Positions 7,829 through 15,907 of a stretch of 32,902 bases of DNA are shown here, piece by piece (position 1 is the stretch's first letter; the number at the start of each line of letters is the position of its first letter). This DNA comes from JAGXFP01 sp046484585. GTDB taxonomy: Bacteria > Desulfobacterota > Desulfobulbia > Desulfobulbales > JAGXFP01. Location: the NCBI GenBank assembly GCA_046484585.1, contig JAWOIQ010000049.1, positions 1 through 32,902 on the forward strand, given 5' to 3'. A model generated the notes under the pieces. It ran no database searches, was not told the origin of the DNA, and was given only the letters and a program-made list of their open reading frames with translations. A program made the translations under genes and the position numbers.

Positions 7829-8001
7829 TCAGCAGCGTCAGATCGAATCAGACAAACGACCACCGCAATAAACATTCCCCCTTGCCCTCACTCTTTTAAT
7901 TTTTGATCAAAAACAATATATTCACTGGATTGAAATTGCAGCTTCTCCGCATGGGGAAGTCGTACACCTTCTTTTTACTTTAATAATTTGGAGGCAAGAA
8001 A

Positions 8002-8571
8002 ATGGCGAAAATCTATGGTGGTAAATTCATCTGGCTCCTGGTCGCGGCTCTATTGGTTTTTACCGGCCCGGGGGTTGGCGAAACGCGCGCCGAGGCCGGC
8101 GACCGGACCGTTAGCGGCGTGATTGCCGAGGATGGCTTCGGCCGCTTCATCCTCCGCAGCGACGCCGGCAAGAGCATGACCTTCAATACCGGCCGGGCGA
8201 CGGAATACCAACCCGACGATTTCAGGCCCCACAAGGGAGATAAGGTTAAAGTAACCTATTACGACATGGAGGCGCGGGGCAAGACGGTTCAGGCGGTCTC
8301 CCTTCTAAAACTGATCAAGGCCAACCCGAACTTCAAGGAACCGCCCAACCCCGCGACGGGCACCATAAAGGAGGCCGGGCGGCGGGCTTTCGATATCCAT
8401 ATCCCCGCCATCGACAAAGCCTGGAAGTTCGAGGTCGCCAGGGGCTGGAAAACCATTCCCAAGGGGTGGAAGCCGGCGGCAGGCGACAAGGTAAAGGTCA
8501 GCTATAATCGGGTTCCCTCCCGTTTTACCAGCAGCTACGTCTATCAGCTCGAGACCATGGAGAAGAGGTAG
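8002..8571 (+). CDS. Secreted protein with two repeated beta-rich domains
   Basis: 189 aa, family not recognised. Seen: a signal peptide (hydrophobic WLLVAALLVFTGPGVG, about 11-26, with a likely cut after TRAEA), then two related halves. Each half opens with a GVIAEDG or GTIKEAG strand and closes with GDKVKVTYYDMEARGK or GDKVKVSYNRVPSRF plus a final hydrophobic strand, which points to an internal duplication of a small OB-like or SH3-like barrel. The start has a good ribosome site (TTGGAGG). It lies alone, converging on the spermidine operon, whose last gene ends 63 bases away. Probably periplasmic; no enzyme motif is visible. Confidence 0.75.
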   Translation: MAKIYGGKFIWLLVAALLVFTGPGVGETRAEAGDRTVSGVIAEDGFGRFILRSDAGKSMTFNTGRATEYQPDDFRPHKGDKVKVTYYDMEARGKTVQAVSLLKLIKANPNFKEPPNPATGTIKEAGRRAFDIHIPAIDKAWKFEVARGWKTIPKGWKPAAGDKVKVSYNRVPSRFTSSYVYQLETMEKR

Positions 8572-8633
8572 GGGGGCGGCGGCCGGAAAGTCGATGGCAT
8601 CGCAGGGATTGCGCCCGGGTCCGTCCCTGAGAC

Positions 8634-9770
8634 TCAGGAAAGCCGGGCCTTGAAATCCGGATAACCGAACTCGCGGACGGCCTCGACCGCGTCGCTCCGC
8701 TCATCATAGATGGCGATGGCCGGCAGGTTGATGCCGTTAAAGGTGGTGTTCTTGACCATGGTGTAATGGGCCATGTCGGTGAAGATCAGCCGGTCGCCCG
8801 GTTGCAGCGGTTCGGGGAAGGAGTAGTCGCCGATTACGTCGCCGGCCAGGCAGGTATTGCCGGCCAATCGATAGGTATGGGGGTGTTCGCCCGGTTTGCC
8901 GGCCCCGATCACCTCGGGCCGGTAGGGCATGGCGAGGACATCCGGCATATGGGCCTCGGCCGAGGTATCGAGGATGGCGATATCGATGCCGTTATTGACG
9001 ATATCGAGGACCGAGGCGATCAGCACCCCGGCGTTCAGGGCGACGGCCTCGCCCGGCTCCAGGTAGATCCCGAGATCGTATCTGTCCCGGAACCGCTCGA
9101 TCAGGCGGCAGAGCAACTCGACATCGTAATCGGGCCGGGTGATATGGTGGCCGCCGCCGAAGTTCAGCCACTTCATGTCGGGGAGGAGATAGCCGAACTT
9201 TTCCTCGACATGGGCCAGGACCCGTTCCAGGGTGTCGGCCCCCTGTTCGCACATCACATGGAAATGAAGGCCGTCGATCCCGGTCAGGTCTTGACCCGCC
9301 AGATCGGCAGCCCTGATCCCCAGGCGGCTTCCCGGCGCGCAGGGGTTGTAGAGGGGGGTCGCGACCTCGGAGTATTCGGGGTTTATCCGCAAGCCGACCT
9401 GCCGCCCCCCTGCCCTGCCCCGGTATTTCCGCCATTGGGACAGGGAATTGAAGACCAGGTGGTCGGAGAGTCCGGCGATCTCGTCAAACTCCTCGTCCCG
9501 AAAGGCGGGCGAAAAGGTATGGACCTGTTTGCCGAATTCCTCGCGCCCCAGCCGGGCTTCCAGCAGGCCGCTGGCGCAGACCCCGTCCAGATACCTGCCG
9601 ATCAGCGGGAACAGGCTGAACATCGCGAAACCCTTCAGGGCGAGAAGGATCCTGCAGCCGGTCCGCGCGCCGACTTCGGCCAGAACCCGGCAGTTCGCCT
9701 CGATCCGCTCCCGTTCGACCAGATAGACCGGGGTGGCTAGATCGAGCCGTGAAAATCGCTGATCGTCCAT
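8634..9770 (-). CDS. nspC: Carboxynorspermidine/carboxyspermidine decarboxylase
   Basis: A 378-aa fold-III PLP decarboxylase. Seen: PLP lysine K46 in ILLALKGFAMF; glycine-rich phosphate loop LNFGGGHH; LEPGEAV; and the C-terminal NTCLAGDVIGDYSF carrying the catalytic Cys. This set distinguishes NspC from LysA and ornithine decarboxylases. Known: NspC decarboxylates carboxyspermidine (or carboxynorspermidine) to give the polyamine. It is the last gene of the speB-speA-dehydrogenase-nspC operon and its start lies 34 bases inside the dehydrogenase gene. The ribosome site is weak, so it probably relies on coupled translation. With putrescine supplied by SpeA and SpeB, the expected product is spermidine. 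Confidence 0.93.
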   Translation of the reverse strand: MDDQRFSRLDLATPVYLVERERIEANCRVLAEVGARTGCRILLALKGFAMFSLFPLIGRYLDGVCASGLLEARLGREEFGKQVHTFSPAFRDEEFDEIAGLSDHLVFNSLSQWRKYRGRAGGRQVGLRINPEYSEVATPLYNPCAPGSRLGIRAADLAGQDLTGIDGLHFHVMCEQGADTLERVLAHVEEKFGYLLPDMKWLNFGGGHHITRPDYDVELLCRLIERFRDRYDLGIYLEPGEAVALNAGVLIASVLDIVNNGIDIAILDTSAEAHMPDVLAMPYRPEVIGAGKPGEHPHTYRLAGNTCLAGDVIGDYSFPEPLQPGDRLIFTDMAHYTMVKNTTFNGINLPAIAIYDERSDAVEAVREFGYPDFKARLS

Positions 9771-10924
9771 GGCAGTCCGTGTTTGTTAAGCGCTTCCATG
9801 AATGGATCGGGATCGAGCTCCTCCATATTGAAGACCCCCTCCCCCCGCCATTTGCCTTGCAGGATCAGCATGGCGCCGATCATCGCCGGCACCCCGGTGG
9901 TGTAGGAAATCGCCTGGGAGCCGACCTCCTTGTAGCATTCGTGATGATCGCAGACATTATAGATATATTTTTTAACCGTTTTGCCGTCCTTTTCGCCGTC
10001 GAAAACGCAGCCGATTACCGTCTTGCCTTTATAATTCGCGGCCAGGGAGGCGGGATCGGGCAGAAGCGCCTTCAGAAACTGAATCGGGACGATCTGTTGG
10101 CCCTCGAATTCGATCGGCTCGATAGAGGTCATGCCCACATTCTGCAAGACCTCAAGATGTTTGATGTAGTTATCTGAAAAGGTCATCCAGAAGCGGATCC
10201 GCTCCAGTCCCTTGATGTTTTTGACCAGCGATTCCATTTCCTCGTGGTAGAGCAGGTAACTCGGCTTGACTCCGGCTACCGGGTAATCGAAGTCGATCCT
10301 TTTTTCCAGCGGCCCGGTCTCGATCCACTCGCCTTTTTCCCAGTAGCGCCCGTTCTGGGTGATCTCCCGGATATTGATCTCGGGATTGAAATTGGTGGCG
10401 AAGGGATGGCCGTGTTCACCGGCGTTGCAGTCGAGGATATCGACGGTGCGAATCGAATCGTAGAGATGCTTCTGGGCGTAGGCGCAGAAGACGTTTGTCA
10501 CCCCGGGATCGAATCCGGAGCCGAGCAGGGCCATCAGTCCGGCCTTCCTGAACCTCTCCCGGTAGGCCCACTGCCACTTGTACTCGAACCTGGCCTCGTC
10601 GGGCGGCTCGTAGTTGGCGGTGTCGAGATAATTGACCCCGCATTCGAGGCAGGCGTCCATAATGGTCAGATCCTGGTACGGCAGGGCCACGTTGATGCAG
10701 AGTTCCGGCTGAAAATCGCGGATCAGGGCGACCAGCTCCGGAACCTTATCGGCGTCGACCCGGGCAGTCCCGATCGGCCGGGAGACCTGCGCGGCAATGG
10801 CGTCGCATTTGGCCTTGGTCCTTGAGGCCAGCATGATCTCGGAGAATACCTCCGGGACCTGGCAGCATTTGTGGACAACTACGGAACCGACCCCGCCCGC
10901 CCCGATAATCAATACTCTGGCCAT
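9737..10924 (-). CDS. Carboxyspermidine dehydrogenase (saccharopine dehydrogenase family)
   Basis: A 395-aa NAD(P)-dependent enzyme of the saccharopine dehydrogenase superfamily. Seen: Rossmann motif VLIIGAGGVGSVV at 4-16; INVALPYQDLTIMDACLECG; YLDTANYEPPDE; GFDPGVTNVFCAYA; and a C-terminal GVPAMIGAMLILQG helix. Known: carboxynorspermidine/carboxyspermidine dehydrogenase condenses putrescine (or diaminopropane) with aspartate semialdehyde and reduces the imine. The pairing with nspC directly downstream separates it from true lysine-pathway saccharopine dehydrogenases. The start has GAGG eight bases upstream, and the gene lies 14 bases after speA. Putrescine as the in vivo amine is inferred from the operon. 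Confidence 0.9.
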   Translation of the reverse strand: MARVLIIGAGGVGSVVVHKCCQVPEVFSEIMLASRTKAKCDAIAAQVSRPIGTARVDADKVPELVALIRDFQPELCINVALPYQDLTIMDACLECGVNYLDTANYEPPDEARFEYKWQWAYRERFRKAGLMALLGSGFDPGVTNVFCAYAQKHLYDSIRTVDILDCNAGEHGHPFATNFNPEINIREITQNGRYWEKGEWIETGPLEKRIDFDYPVAGVKPSYLLYHEEMESLVKNIKGLERIRFWMTFSDNYIKHLEVLQNVGMTSIEPIEFEGQQIVPIQFLKALLPDPASLAANYKGKTVIGCVFDGEKDGKTVKKYIYNVCDHHECYKEVGSQAISYTTGVPAMIGAMLILQGKWRGEGVFNMEELDPDPFMEALNKHGLPWTISDFHGSI

Positions 10925-10938
10925 GGCAATATCCTCAA

Positions 10939-12855
10939 TTAAAACTTCAAATAGGTATACCCTTCCAGGCAGTCCTCGTAAAAATCGACCAGGCGGACCC
11001 CTTCGCGGGGCTGGATCGCTCCGCTCCGGATCTGGCGGTCGACTTCTTTCTTGACGTAACGGGCCATCATTTCGGGATTGTACTGCATGGTGGCCAGGAC
11101 CTTCTCGGCCGAGGTGCCCTTGATCACCTCTTCGATATAGAAATCGGCGGGATCGTCATCGTCGCAGAAGATATGAACCTCGTTCAGACGGCCGAACAGG
11201 TTATGCATATCGCCCATAACATCCTGATAGGCGCCGGTCAGGAACAAGCCGATATAATACTCTTCACCCTCGCTGATTTCGTGGAGCAGGAGGCTTTGAT
11301 CGTAGCCGCCCTGGGCGATGAACTGGCTGATCTTGCCATCGGAATCGCAGGTGATATCGACGATCGAACATCTCTGCAGGGGCGCTTCATCGAGCCGCAT
11401 CACCGGCATGATCGGCAGGAGCTGGCTGATCGCCCAGGTGTCGGCGGCCGACTGAAAAACCGAAAAATTGCAGAGGTATTGGCTGGCCTTGAGCTCCTCG
11501 ACCTGCAGCAGCTCTTCCGGGACAAAATCCGCCTCTTCCAGGATCCGGCTGATCCGGCTGATGATCTGCCAGTAAAGGGTTTCGAGCCGGGCCCGTTCCT
11601 CAAGGGAGATTACCCCGAGCTTAAAGGCGTTGATCGCGTCGTTCTTGTCCTGCTGGACATCGTTGAAGATTTCCTGATAGTTTTCCTCGGTAAGGATCGC
11701 GGCCGATTCCCGCATATTGGTCAGGAGAATATGTTCGTCGGCGATAGCGCCGGTTTCGTAAGTGGAATTGGTCTGGTGGATGGAGCCGACCACATTGGTA
11801 ATCACGCAGGAGTGGTGCGCGGTGATGTAGCGCCCGCTTTCGCTGACGATATGAGGATGGGGAACCCCCGCCTCGTCACAGATCTGCTGCAGGCCGCTGA
11901 CGATGTCCATGGCATATTCGAGGAGACTGTAGTTTCGGGACGAGTTGGTGGCCGAGCGGGAGCCGTCGTAGTCGACCCCCAGGCCGCCGCCGATGTCGAA
12001 ATAATCGAGCTTGATCCCGGAGAGGGCCAGGTCGGCGTAGATTCGGGCCGCCTCGGCCACCGCTTCCTTGATGATCCTGATATCGGGAACCTGGCTGCCG
12101 ACATGGAAGTGGAGCAGCTTGAGGCAGCCGGCCATGCCATGTTTCTTAAGAAGAGCAATGCCGTTTAATATTTCGCTGCAGGTCAGGCCGAATTTGGCCC
12201 GTTCGCCGCTGGAACCCGACCACCGGCCGCCGCCCCGGACGGCAAGTTTGGCCCGGATGCCGATCATCGGTTCGACCTGCATTTCCTGGGCCAGCCGGAC
12301 GATCAGGGCGAATTCGGAAACATTCTCGACGACGATAATGAATTTCCGGCCCAGCTTGCGGCCGAGCAGGGCGAGCCGGATATACTCCTCGTCCTTGTAG
12401 CCGTTAAGAACGGTAAGGTTATCGGGGTTTTCGTTATAGGCCAGGGCCGCCATCAGTTCGGACTTGGACCCGGCCTCCAGGCCGTGGTTGTAGGGCTCAC
12501 CGGCGTCGAGGATCTCCTCGACCACCTCGCGCATCTGGTTGACCTTGATCGGATAGACCCCGAAAAACCCACCCTGGTAGTCGTACTCGGCGATAGCATC
12601 CCGAAAAGTGGTATTAATCAGTTTGATCTGGGAGCGCAGGATATCATGGAAGCGGATTACCGCCGGAAAAGCGATTTTCTGCTCCTTGATCTCCTCGATC
12701 ACCTCCATGAAATCGATTCGTGGCCCGTCTTCCCTTCTCTCGGGCAGGACGCAGAGATGGCCCCGCTCATTTACCGAGAAATAACCGCTGCCCCAGCGCT
12801 TGACTTTGTACAGCTCGCACATTTCGGCCGGGCTGACCTTTTGTTCAACGGACAT
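10939..12855 (-). CDS. speA: Biosynthetic arginine decarboxylase
   Basis: 638 aa, close to the usual length of SpeA. Seen: FPAVIRFHDILRSQI, then the PLP lysine K104 in VYPIKVNQ; GSKSELMAAL; FHVGSQVPD; FDIGGGLGVDYDGS; and SESGRYITAHHS. Known: SpeA converts arginine to agmatine with PLP and Mg2+, in contrast to the inducible acid-stress enzyme. The product feeds the ureohydrolase encoded just upstream. The start codon lies inside the 3' end of speB (11-base overlap) and is preceded by GGAGGGCGG, so the two are probably coupled. All residues expected for a working enzyme are present. Confidence 0.95.
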   Translation of the reverse strand: MSVEQKVSPAEMCELYKVKRWGSGYFSVNERGHLCVLPERREDGPRIDFMEVIEEIKEQKIAFPAVIRFHDILRSQIKLINTTFRDAIAEYDYQGGFFGVYPIKVNQMREVVEEILDAGEPYNHGLEAGSKSELMAALAYNENPDNLTVLNGYKDEEYIRLALLGRKLGRKFIIVVENVSEFALIVRLAQEMQVEPMIGIRAKLAVRGGGRWSGSSGERAKFGLTCSEILNGIALLKKHGMAGCLKLLHFHVGSQVPDIRIIKEAVAEAARIYADLALSGIKLDYFDIGGGLGVDYDGSRSATNSSRNYSLLEYAMDIVSGLQQICDEAGVPHPHIVSESGRYITAHHSCVITNVVGSIHQTNSTYETGAIADEHILLTNMRESAAILTEENYQEIFNDVQQDKNDAINAFKLGVISLEERARLETLYWQIISRISRILEEADFVPEELLQVEELKASQYLCNFSVFQSAADTWAISQLLPIMPVMRLDEAPLQRCSIVDITCDSDGKISQFIAQGGYDQSLLLHEISEGEEYYIGLFLTGAYQDVMGDMHNLFGRLNEVHIFCDDDDPADFYIEEVIKGTSAEKVLATMQYNPEMMARYVKKEVDRQIRSGAIQPREGVRLVDFYEDCLEGYTYLKF

Positions 12856-13747
12856 GACCGCCCTCCCCCGCCATGGCCAGGATCAGCTCCCGAACCACCT
12901 TGGCCGCGAAAACTTCACTGTTGCCGGTGGGATCGATTGCCGGCGCCAGTTCCACCACATCACCCCCCACCACTCTCTTGTTTTTAAGGATCGCGACAAT
13001 CTCCGTAAACGACCGGAAATCCTCGCCGCCCGCCTCCGGAGTACCGGTCCCGGGCAGATAGGCCGGGTCGAAAAAATCAAGGTCCAGGGTCATGTACAGC
13101 GGCTGCTCCGGGGGAATTTTTCCCAGAAACGCGATAAAATCGGCAAGTTCGGTATAAAGGGTCCGCTCCCCCCGCATCCAGGCGAATTCCGCCCTGGTCC
13201 CGGACCTGATGCCGAACTGGGCCAGACGGTGGCCGGGGCCGAAATGATCGAGACAGCGCCGGATCGTCGCGGCATGGGAATAAGCAAAGCCCTGATACCC
13301 GTCCCTGAGATCGGCATGGGCATCAAGATGGAGCAGAGTCAGGTCCGGATAAAGGGCCAGACACCTTGCGATGAAGGGAGCAGAGATCGAATGTTCGCCG
13401 CCCAGGGCCAGGAAGCGGCTCGATTCATCGAGATGATCGGCCAGGCCGGCAAATGAGTCCTGCAATGACTGCCAATCCCGGTGGGGATCGCCGGAGGCGG
13501 TCACGGCCAGATCGCCGAGATCGTAAAAGGCGCCGATCTCTTCCAGGTCGAGATCGAGGTAGGGCGAATAGGATTCGATATGCTCCGAAACCCGCCGAAT
13601 CGCGGCGGGACCGGCAGCCGTTCCTTTCCGGAAACAGGCGGTGCCGTCAAAGGGCGCCCCGACCAGGTTCAGGCCGGGCCGGGGCCCGGCTGAAATCTGA
13701 GCGCCCTGATAGGCAAGGGCGGGGGGCTGTGAAATGCGGTTTTTCAT
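12845..13747 (-). CDS. speB: Agmatinase-like ureohydrolase
   Basis: A 300-aa arginase/agmatinase-family enzyme. Seen manganese ligands: His119 in GGEHS; Asp142, His144 and Asp146 in LDAHADLRD; Asp222 and Asp224 in LDLDFFDP. An N-terminal NLVGAPFDGTACFRKGTAAG is typical of the family. Known: SpeB hydrolyses agmatine to putrescine and urea. As first gene of an operon with speA, a carboxyspermidine dehydrogenase and nspC, agmatine is much the likeliest substrate. No clear Shine-Dalgarno precedes the ATG, but later starts would cut into the fold. A candidate promoter lies about 90-115 bases upstream. Confidence 0.92.
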   Translation of the reverse strand: MKNRISQPPALAYQGAQISAGPRPGLNLVGAPFDGTACFRKGTAAGPAAIRRVSEHIESYSPYLDLDLEEIGAFYDLGDLAVTASGDPHRDWQSLQDSFAGLADHLDESSRFLALGGEHSISAPFIARCLALYPDLTLLHLDAHADLRDGYQGFAYSHAATIRRCLDHFGPGHRLAQFGIRSGTRAEFAWMRGERTLYTELADFIAFLGKIPPEQPLYMTLDLDFFDPAYLPGTGTPEAGGEDFRSFTEIVAILKNKRVVGGDVVELAPAIDPTGNSEVFAAKVVRELILAMAGEGGHVR

Positions 13748-13832
13748 GTGTCGACAACCAACGATGCAAATCGGCTCAAATCAGCCACAAACAAAACGGT
13801 TCGAAAACTCAAAAATCAACTCAATAACATCA

Positions 13833-13862
13833 ATAATATCAATACAATAACCTTAAAGGCAA
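13833..13862 (-). promoter_or_regulatory. Candidate promoter of the spermidine operon, with 9-bp tandem repeats
   Basis: On the minus strand, TTGCCT (13862-13857), an 18-base spacer and TATTAT (13838-13833) resemble a sigma-70 promoter. On the plus strand, 13821-13847 is three near-identical 9-mers (TCAATAACA, TCAATAATA, TCAATACAA) covering the -10 region, a possible binding array for a regulator. Both readings come from sequence only. Confidence 0.4.
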
Positions 13863-13973
13863 CCTGTAATCCGGGCCAGGGGCGCGGAAAATACTCTTTT
13901 TAATTTCTTTCGTCAATAAATTTACCATGGTCATATATATCGAACTTTTTTCTTAACCACAATACGCCGGGGC

Positions 13974-14122
13974 CGTCATTCCCGCACGTTTTTTGCGGGA
14001 ATCCAGAAGTTGTAGCTTAAGTTTCATATAGAGCCACAAAATCTTATGATACAAATCATATAGCAGGCTGCTTGTTCATTAATGTTAACCTGGATTCCGG
14101 CTAACAACCTGCCGGAATGACG
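13974..14122. repeat. 149-bp element with CGTCATTCC(C/G)G terminal inverted repeats
   Basis: The left end CGTCATTCCCGC, then GCGGGAATCCAG, is mirrored at the right end by CTGGATTCCGGC, then GCCGGAATGACG. Each end can fold as a small hairpin and the two ends pair with each other. Known: CGTCATTCCCGC-type palindromes are widespread non-coding repeats in proteobacteria. No coding capacity. Confidence 0.75.
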
Positions 14123-14462
14123 AAATATCGGCAGGCCCACATAAATCCACCCGCAGCCGTAAATGGTCTTTCTGCGCAAAAAATGGGGGGCTGCAAATTT
14201 CTAACCGGACAATACTGATTAATCATGTACTCGATAATAATGCTTCGGAATAGTAACTCCTGGAGAGATCATTGATTTTTACCGGAACAGGGATTAAGAG
14301 TAGCAGGTAGAATTTTCTACCGCCGACGGCTCCTTAACCCCATAGCATCCATCTGCACGGCAAGAAGTCCTTCACGGATCAACCTGTCAAGCGGGTCAAC
14401 CCCAGGGACGGCAGCGCTGGCCGCGGACCTGGCGGCTTCCGGTAATGTGCCGACGGCTTTCA

Positions 14463-14576
14463 CCTGAATCCGTGACGGCTTCGTGGTCAATCGAGGCGAC
14501 TCAGTGAAAAAACTATTTTTTTACGCAACAACAAACAGGTAAAGCAAAATCCCTAAAGAAGCCTCACGAATTCAGG
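14463..14576. repeat. Short copy (114 bp) of the CCTGAATCCGTGACGGC element
   Basis: Ends are CCTGAATCCGTGACGGCTT and, inverted, CCTGAATTCGTGAGGCTTC. From AATCGAGGCG through GTGAAAAAAC, ACAACAAAC and CAAAATCCCT to the right end it matches 30172-30262 at most positions. Compared with the 221-bp copy at 30042-30262 it lacks about 100 internal bases. A right-end fragment occurs at 20139-20179. Confidence 0.75.
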
Positions 14577-14603
14577 TTTCAGTAACGGATCAGGAGAAAG
14601 ATC

Positions 14604-15707
14604 ATGATACCCCGACTGACCCGGGTCCAGGATGCAGCCTTAAACCGGGTCCAGGAGATAAAGCCCTACATACCGGCCCTGTTCTTCGCCGGCGGTTTCG
14701 TTTTCGACCTTTTCACCCTGGGTCGAATCGACAATATCCTGAATATCGCCACCCACGGTCTCTTTCTCCTCCTGACCCTGGCCCTGATAATCATGCAGAT
14801 CCTTGAGATCACCCCGCCAGCCGGCCCCGGACGGATTACAGCCCTGTTTTTCCGGTATCAGAACGATGCCATCCACTTTATGCTGGGCGCTCTGCTTAAC
14901 GCCTTTGTCATCTTCTATTTCAAGAGCGGCTCCCTGGTCAATACCTTCCTGCTGGTCGTGATTTTGTTCGGGCTGCTGGTCGTCAACGAGATCGAGTTTT
15001 TCAAAAAGCAGGGACCAACCCTGAAAGTGGCCCTCTTCAGCTTCAGTCTCAGCAGTTTCTTTATCTATTTATTGCCGGTGCTGATCGGCAGAAGCAACGG
15101 GGCGATCTTCCTCGGCAGCCTCCTGATCACCATCATGGCGTTCCTGGGGATCTGGCAGCTTCTCATGTTTCTGCACGCCGATCCCGGCCGGATCAGGAAA
15201 AAGCTGCTTATCCCGGCCGGATCGGTGATCGTCCTGCTGGCGGCTCTCTATGCGGCCAAGGTCATCCCGCCCATTCCCTTGAGCCTCAAGCAAATCGGCA
15301 TATATCACAACATCGAACGGACGGAGGAGGGGTTCACCCTGTATAAGCAGACTCCGGCCTGGAAGCTGTGGGCCCAGGGAGATCAGGACTTCATTGCCCA
15401 TGAAGGTGACCGGATCTACCTGTTCAGCCGAATATTCGCCCCCGGGGGGTTTCGGGACCGTCTCTATTTTCATTTCCAGTTGTTAAACGGCATGAAAAAG
15501 TGGGAAACCACGGACCGGATACCCCTGACCATTGTGGGGGGCAGAAACGAGGGCTTCAGGGGATACGCCTACAAGCAGAACTACCAGGCCGGTAAATGGC
15601 GTGCCCTGGTCGAGACCTCGGAAGGCCTGGAGATCGGCAGGATCAACTTCCGGGTCTCCCTGGCGGACAACGAAAGCGAAAGAACCTACATCCAGGAAAC
15701 CTATTGA
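14604..15707 (+). CDS. DUF2914 membrane protein
   Basis: A 367-aa membrane protein. Seen: about seven hydrophobic helices between residues 25 and 225 (for example ALFFAGGFVFDLFTLG and VIVLLAALYAAKVIPPIP). A soluble C-terminal domain from about 230 ends with GFRGYAYKQNYQAGKWRALV and SEGLEIGRINFRVSL, the pattern of DUF2914. Known: DUF2914 domains are envelope-associated and functionally uncharacterised. The C-terminal domain probably faces the periplasm. The ribosome site AGGAGAAAG precedes the ATG. No close operon partner is evident; the flavoprotein gene starts 200 bases later. Confidence 0.85.
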   Translation: MIPRLTRVQDAALNRVQEIKPYIPALFFAGGFVFDLFTLGRIDNILNIATHGLFLLLTLALIIMQILEITPPAGPGRITALFFRYQNDAIHFMLGALLNAFVIFYFKSGSLVNTFLLVVILFGLLVVNEIEFFKKQGPTLKVALFSFSLSSFFIYLLPVLIGRSNGAIFLGSLLITIMAFLGIWQLLMFLHADPGRIRKKLLIPAGSVIVLLAALYAAKVIPPIPLSLKQIGIYHNIERTEEGFTLYKQTPAWKLWAQGDQDFIAHEGDRIYLFSRIFAPGGFRDRLYFHFQLLNGMKKWETTDRIPLTIVGGRNEGFRGYAYKQNYQAGKWRALVETSEGLEIGRINFRVSLADNESERTYIQETY

Positions 15708-15907
15708 GGAATCCACGGAATCAGAAGTTTCCTAGACCGACAAACTCATCCCCTTCCCCCCTTTTGCCTGATTTTTCGCCGCGTTTCCGCCATACCGAAG
15801 GCTGGTTGGCCGTGATGAAGCTCCCGGTAACCCTTGCCATCCCCTCCGCGAAAGGCCTATTATTCAGATAGGAGCCCGCGAAAATTACCGGGAAAGAGGA
15901 GTGCAAG

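Larger units (their letters stand above)
13848..14603. other. Intergenic stretch between speB and the DUF2914 gene
   Basis: No gene seen. It holds the spermidine operon promoter region, an inverted-repeat element at 13974-14122, and a short copy of the CCTGAATCC element at 14463-14576. The rest (14123-14462) shows no recognisable coding or RNA feature. Confidence 0.6.

Noticed and set aside
11173..12168. Plus-strand open frame of 331 codons, and a similar one at 27658-28518
   Set aside because: Antisense shadows of speA and ribF; both real genes have full catalytic motifs on the other strand.
13821..13847. Short CRISPR-like array
   Set aside because: Units are 9 bp with no spacers; this is a tandem iteron, not a CRISPR.
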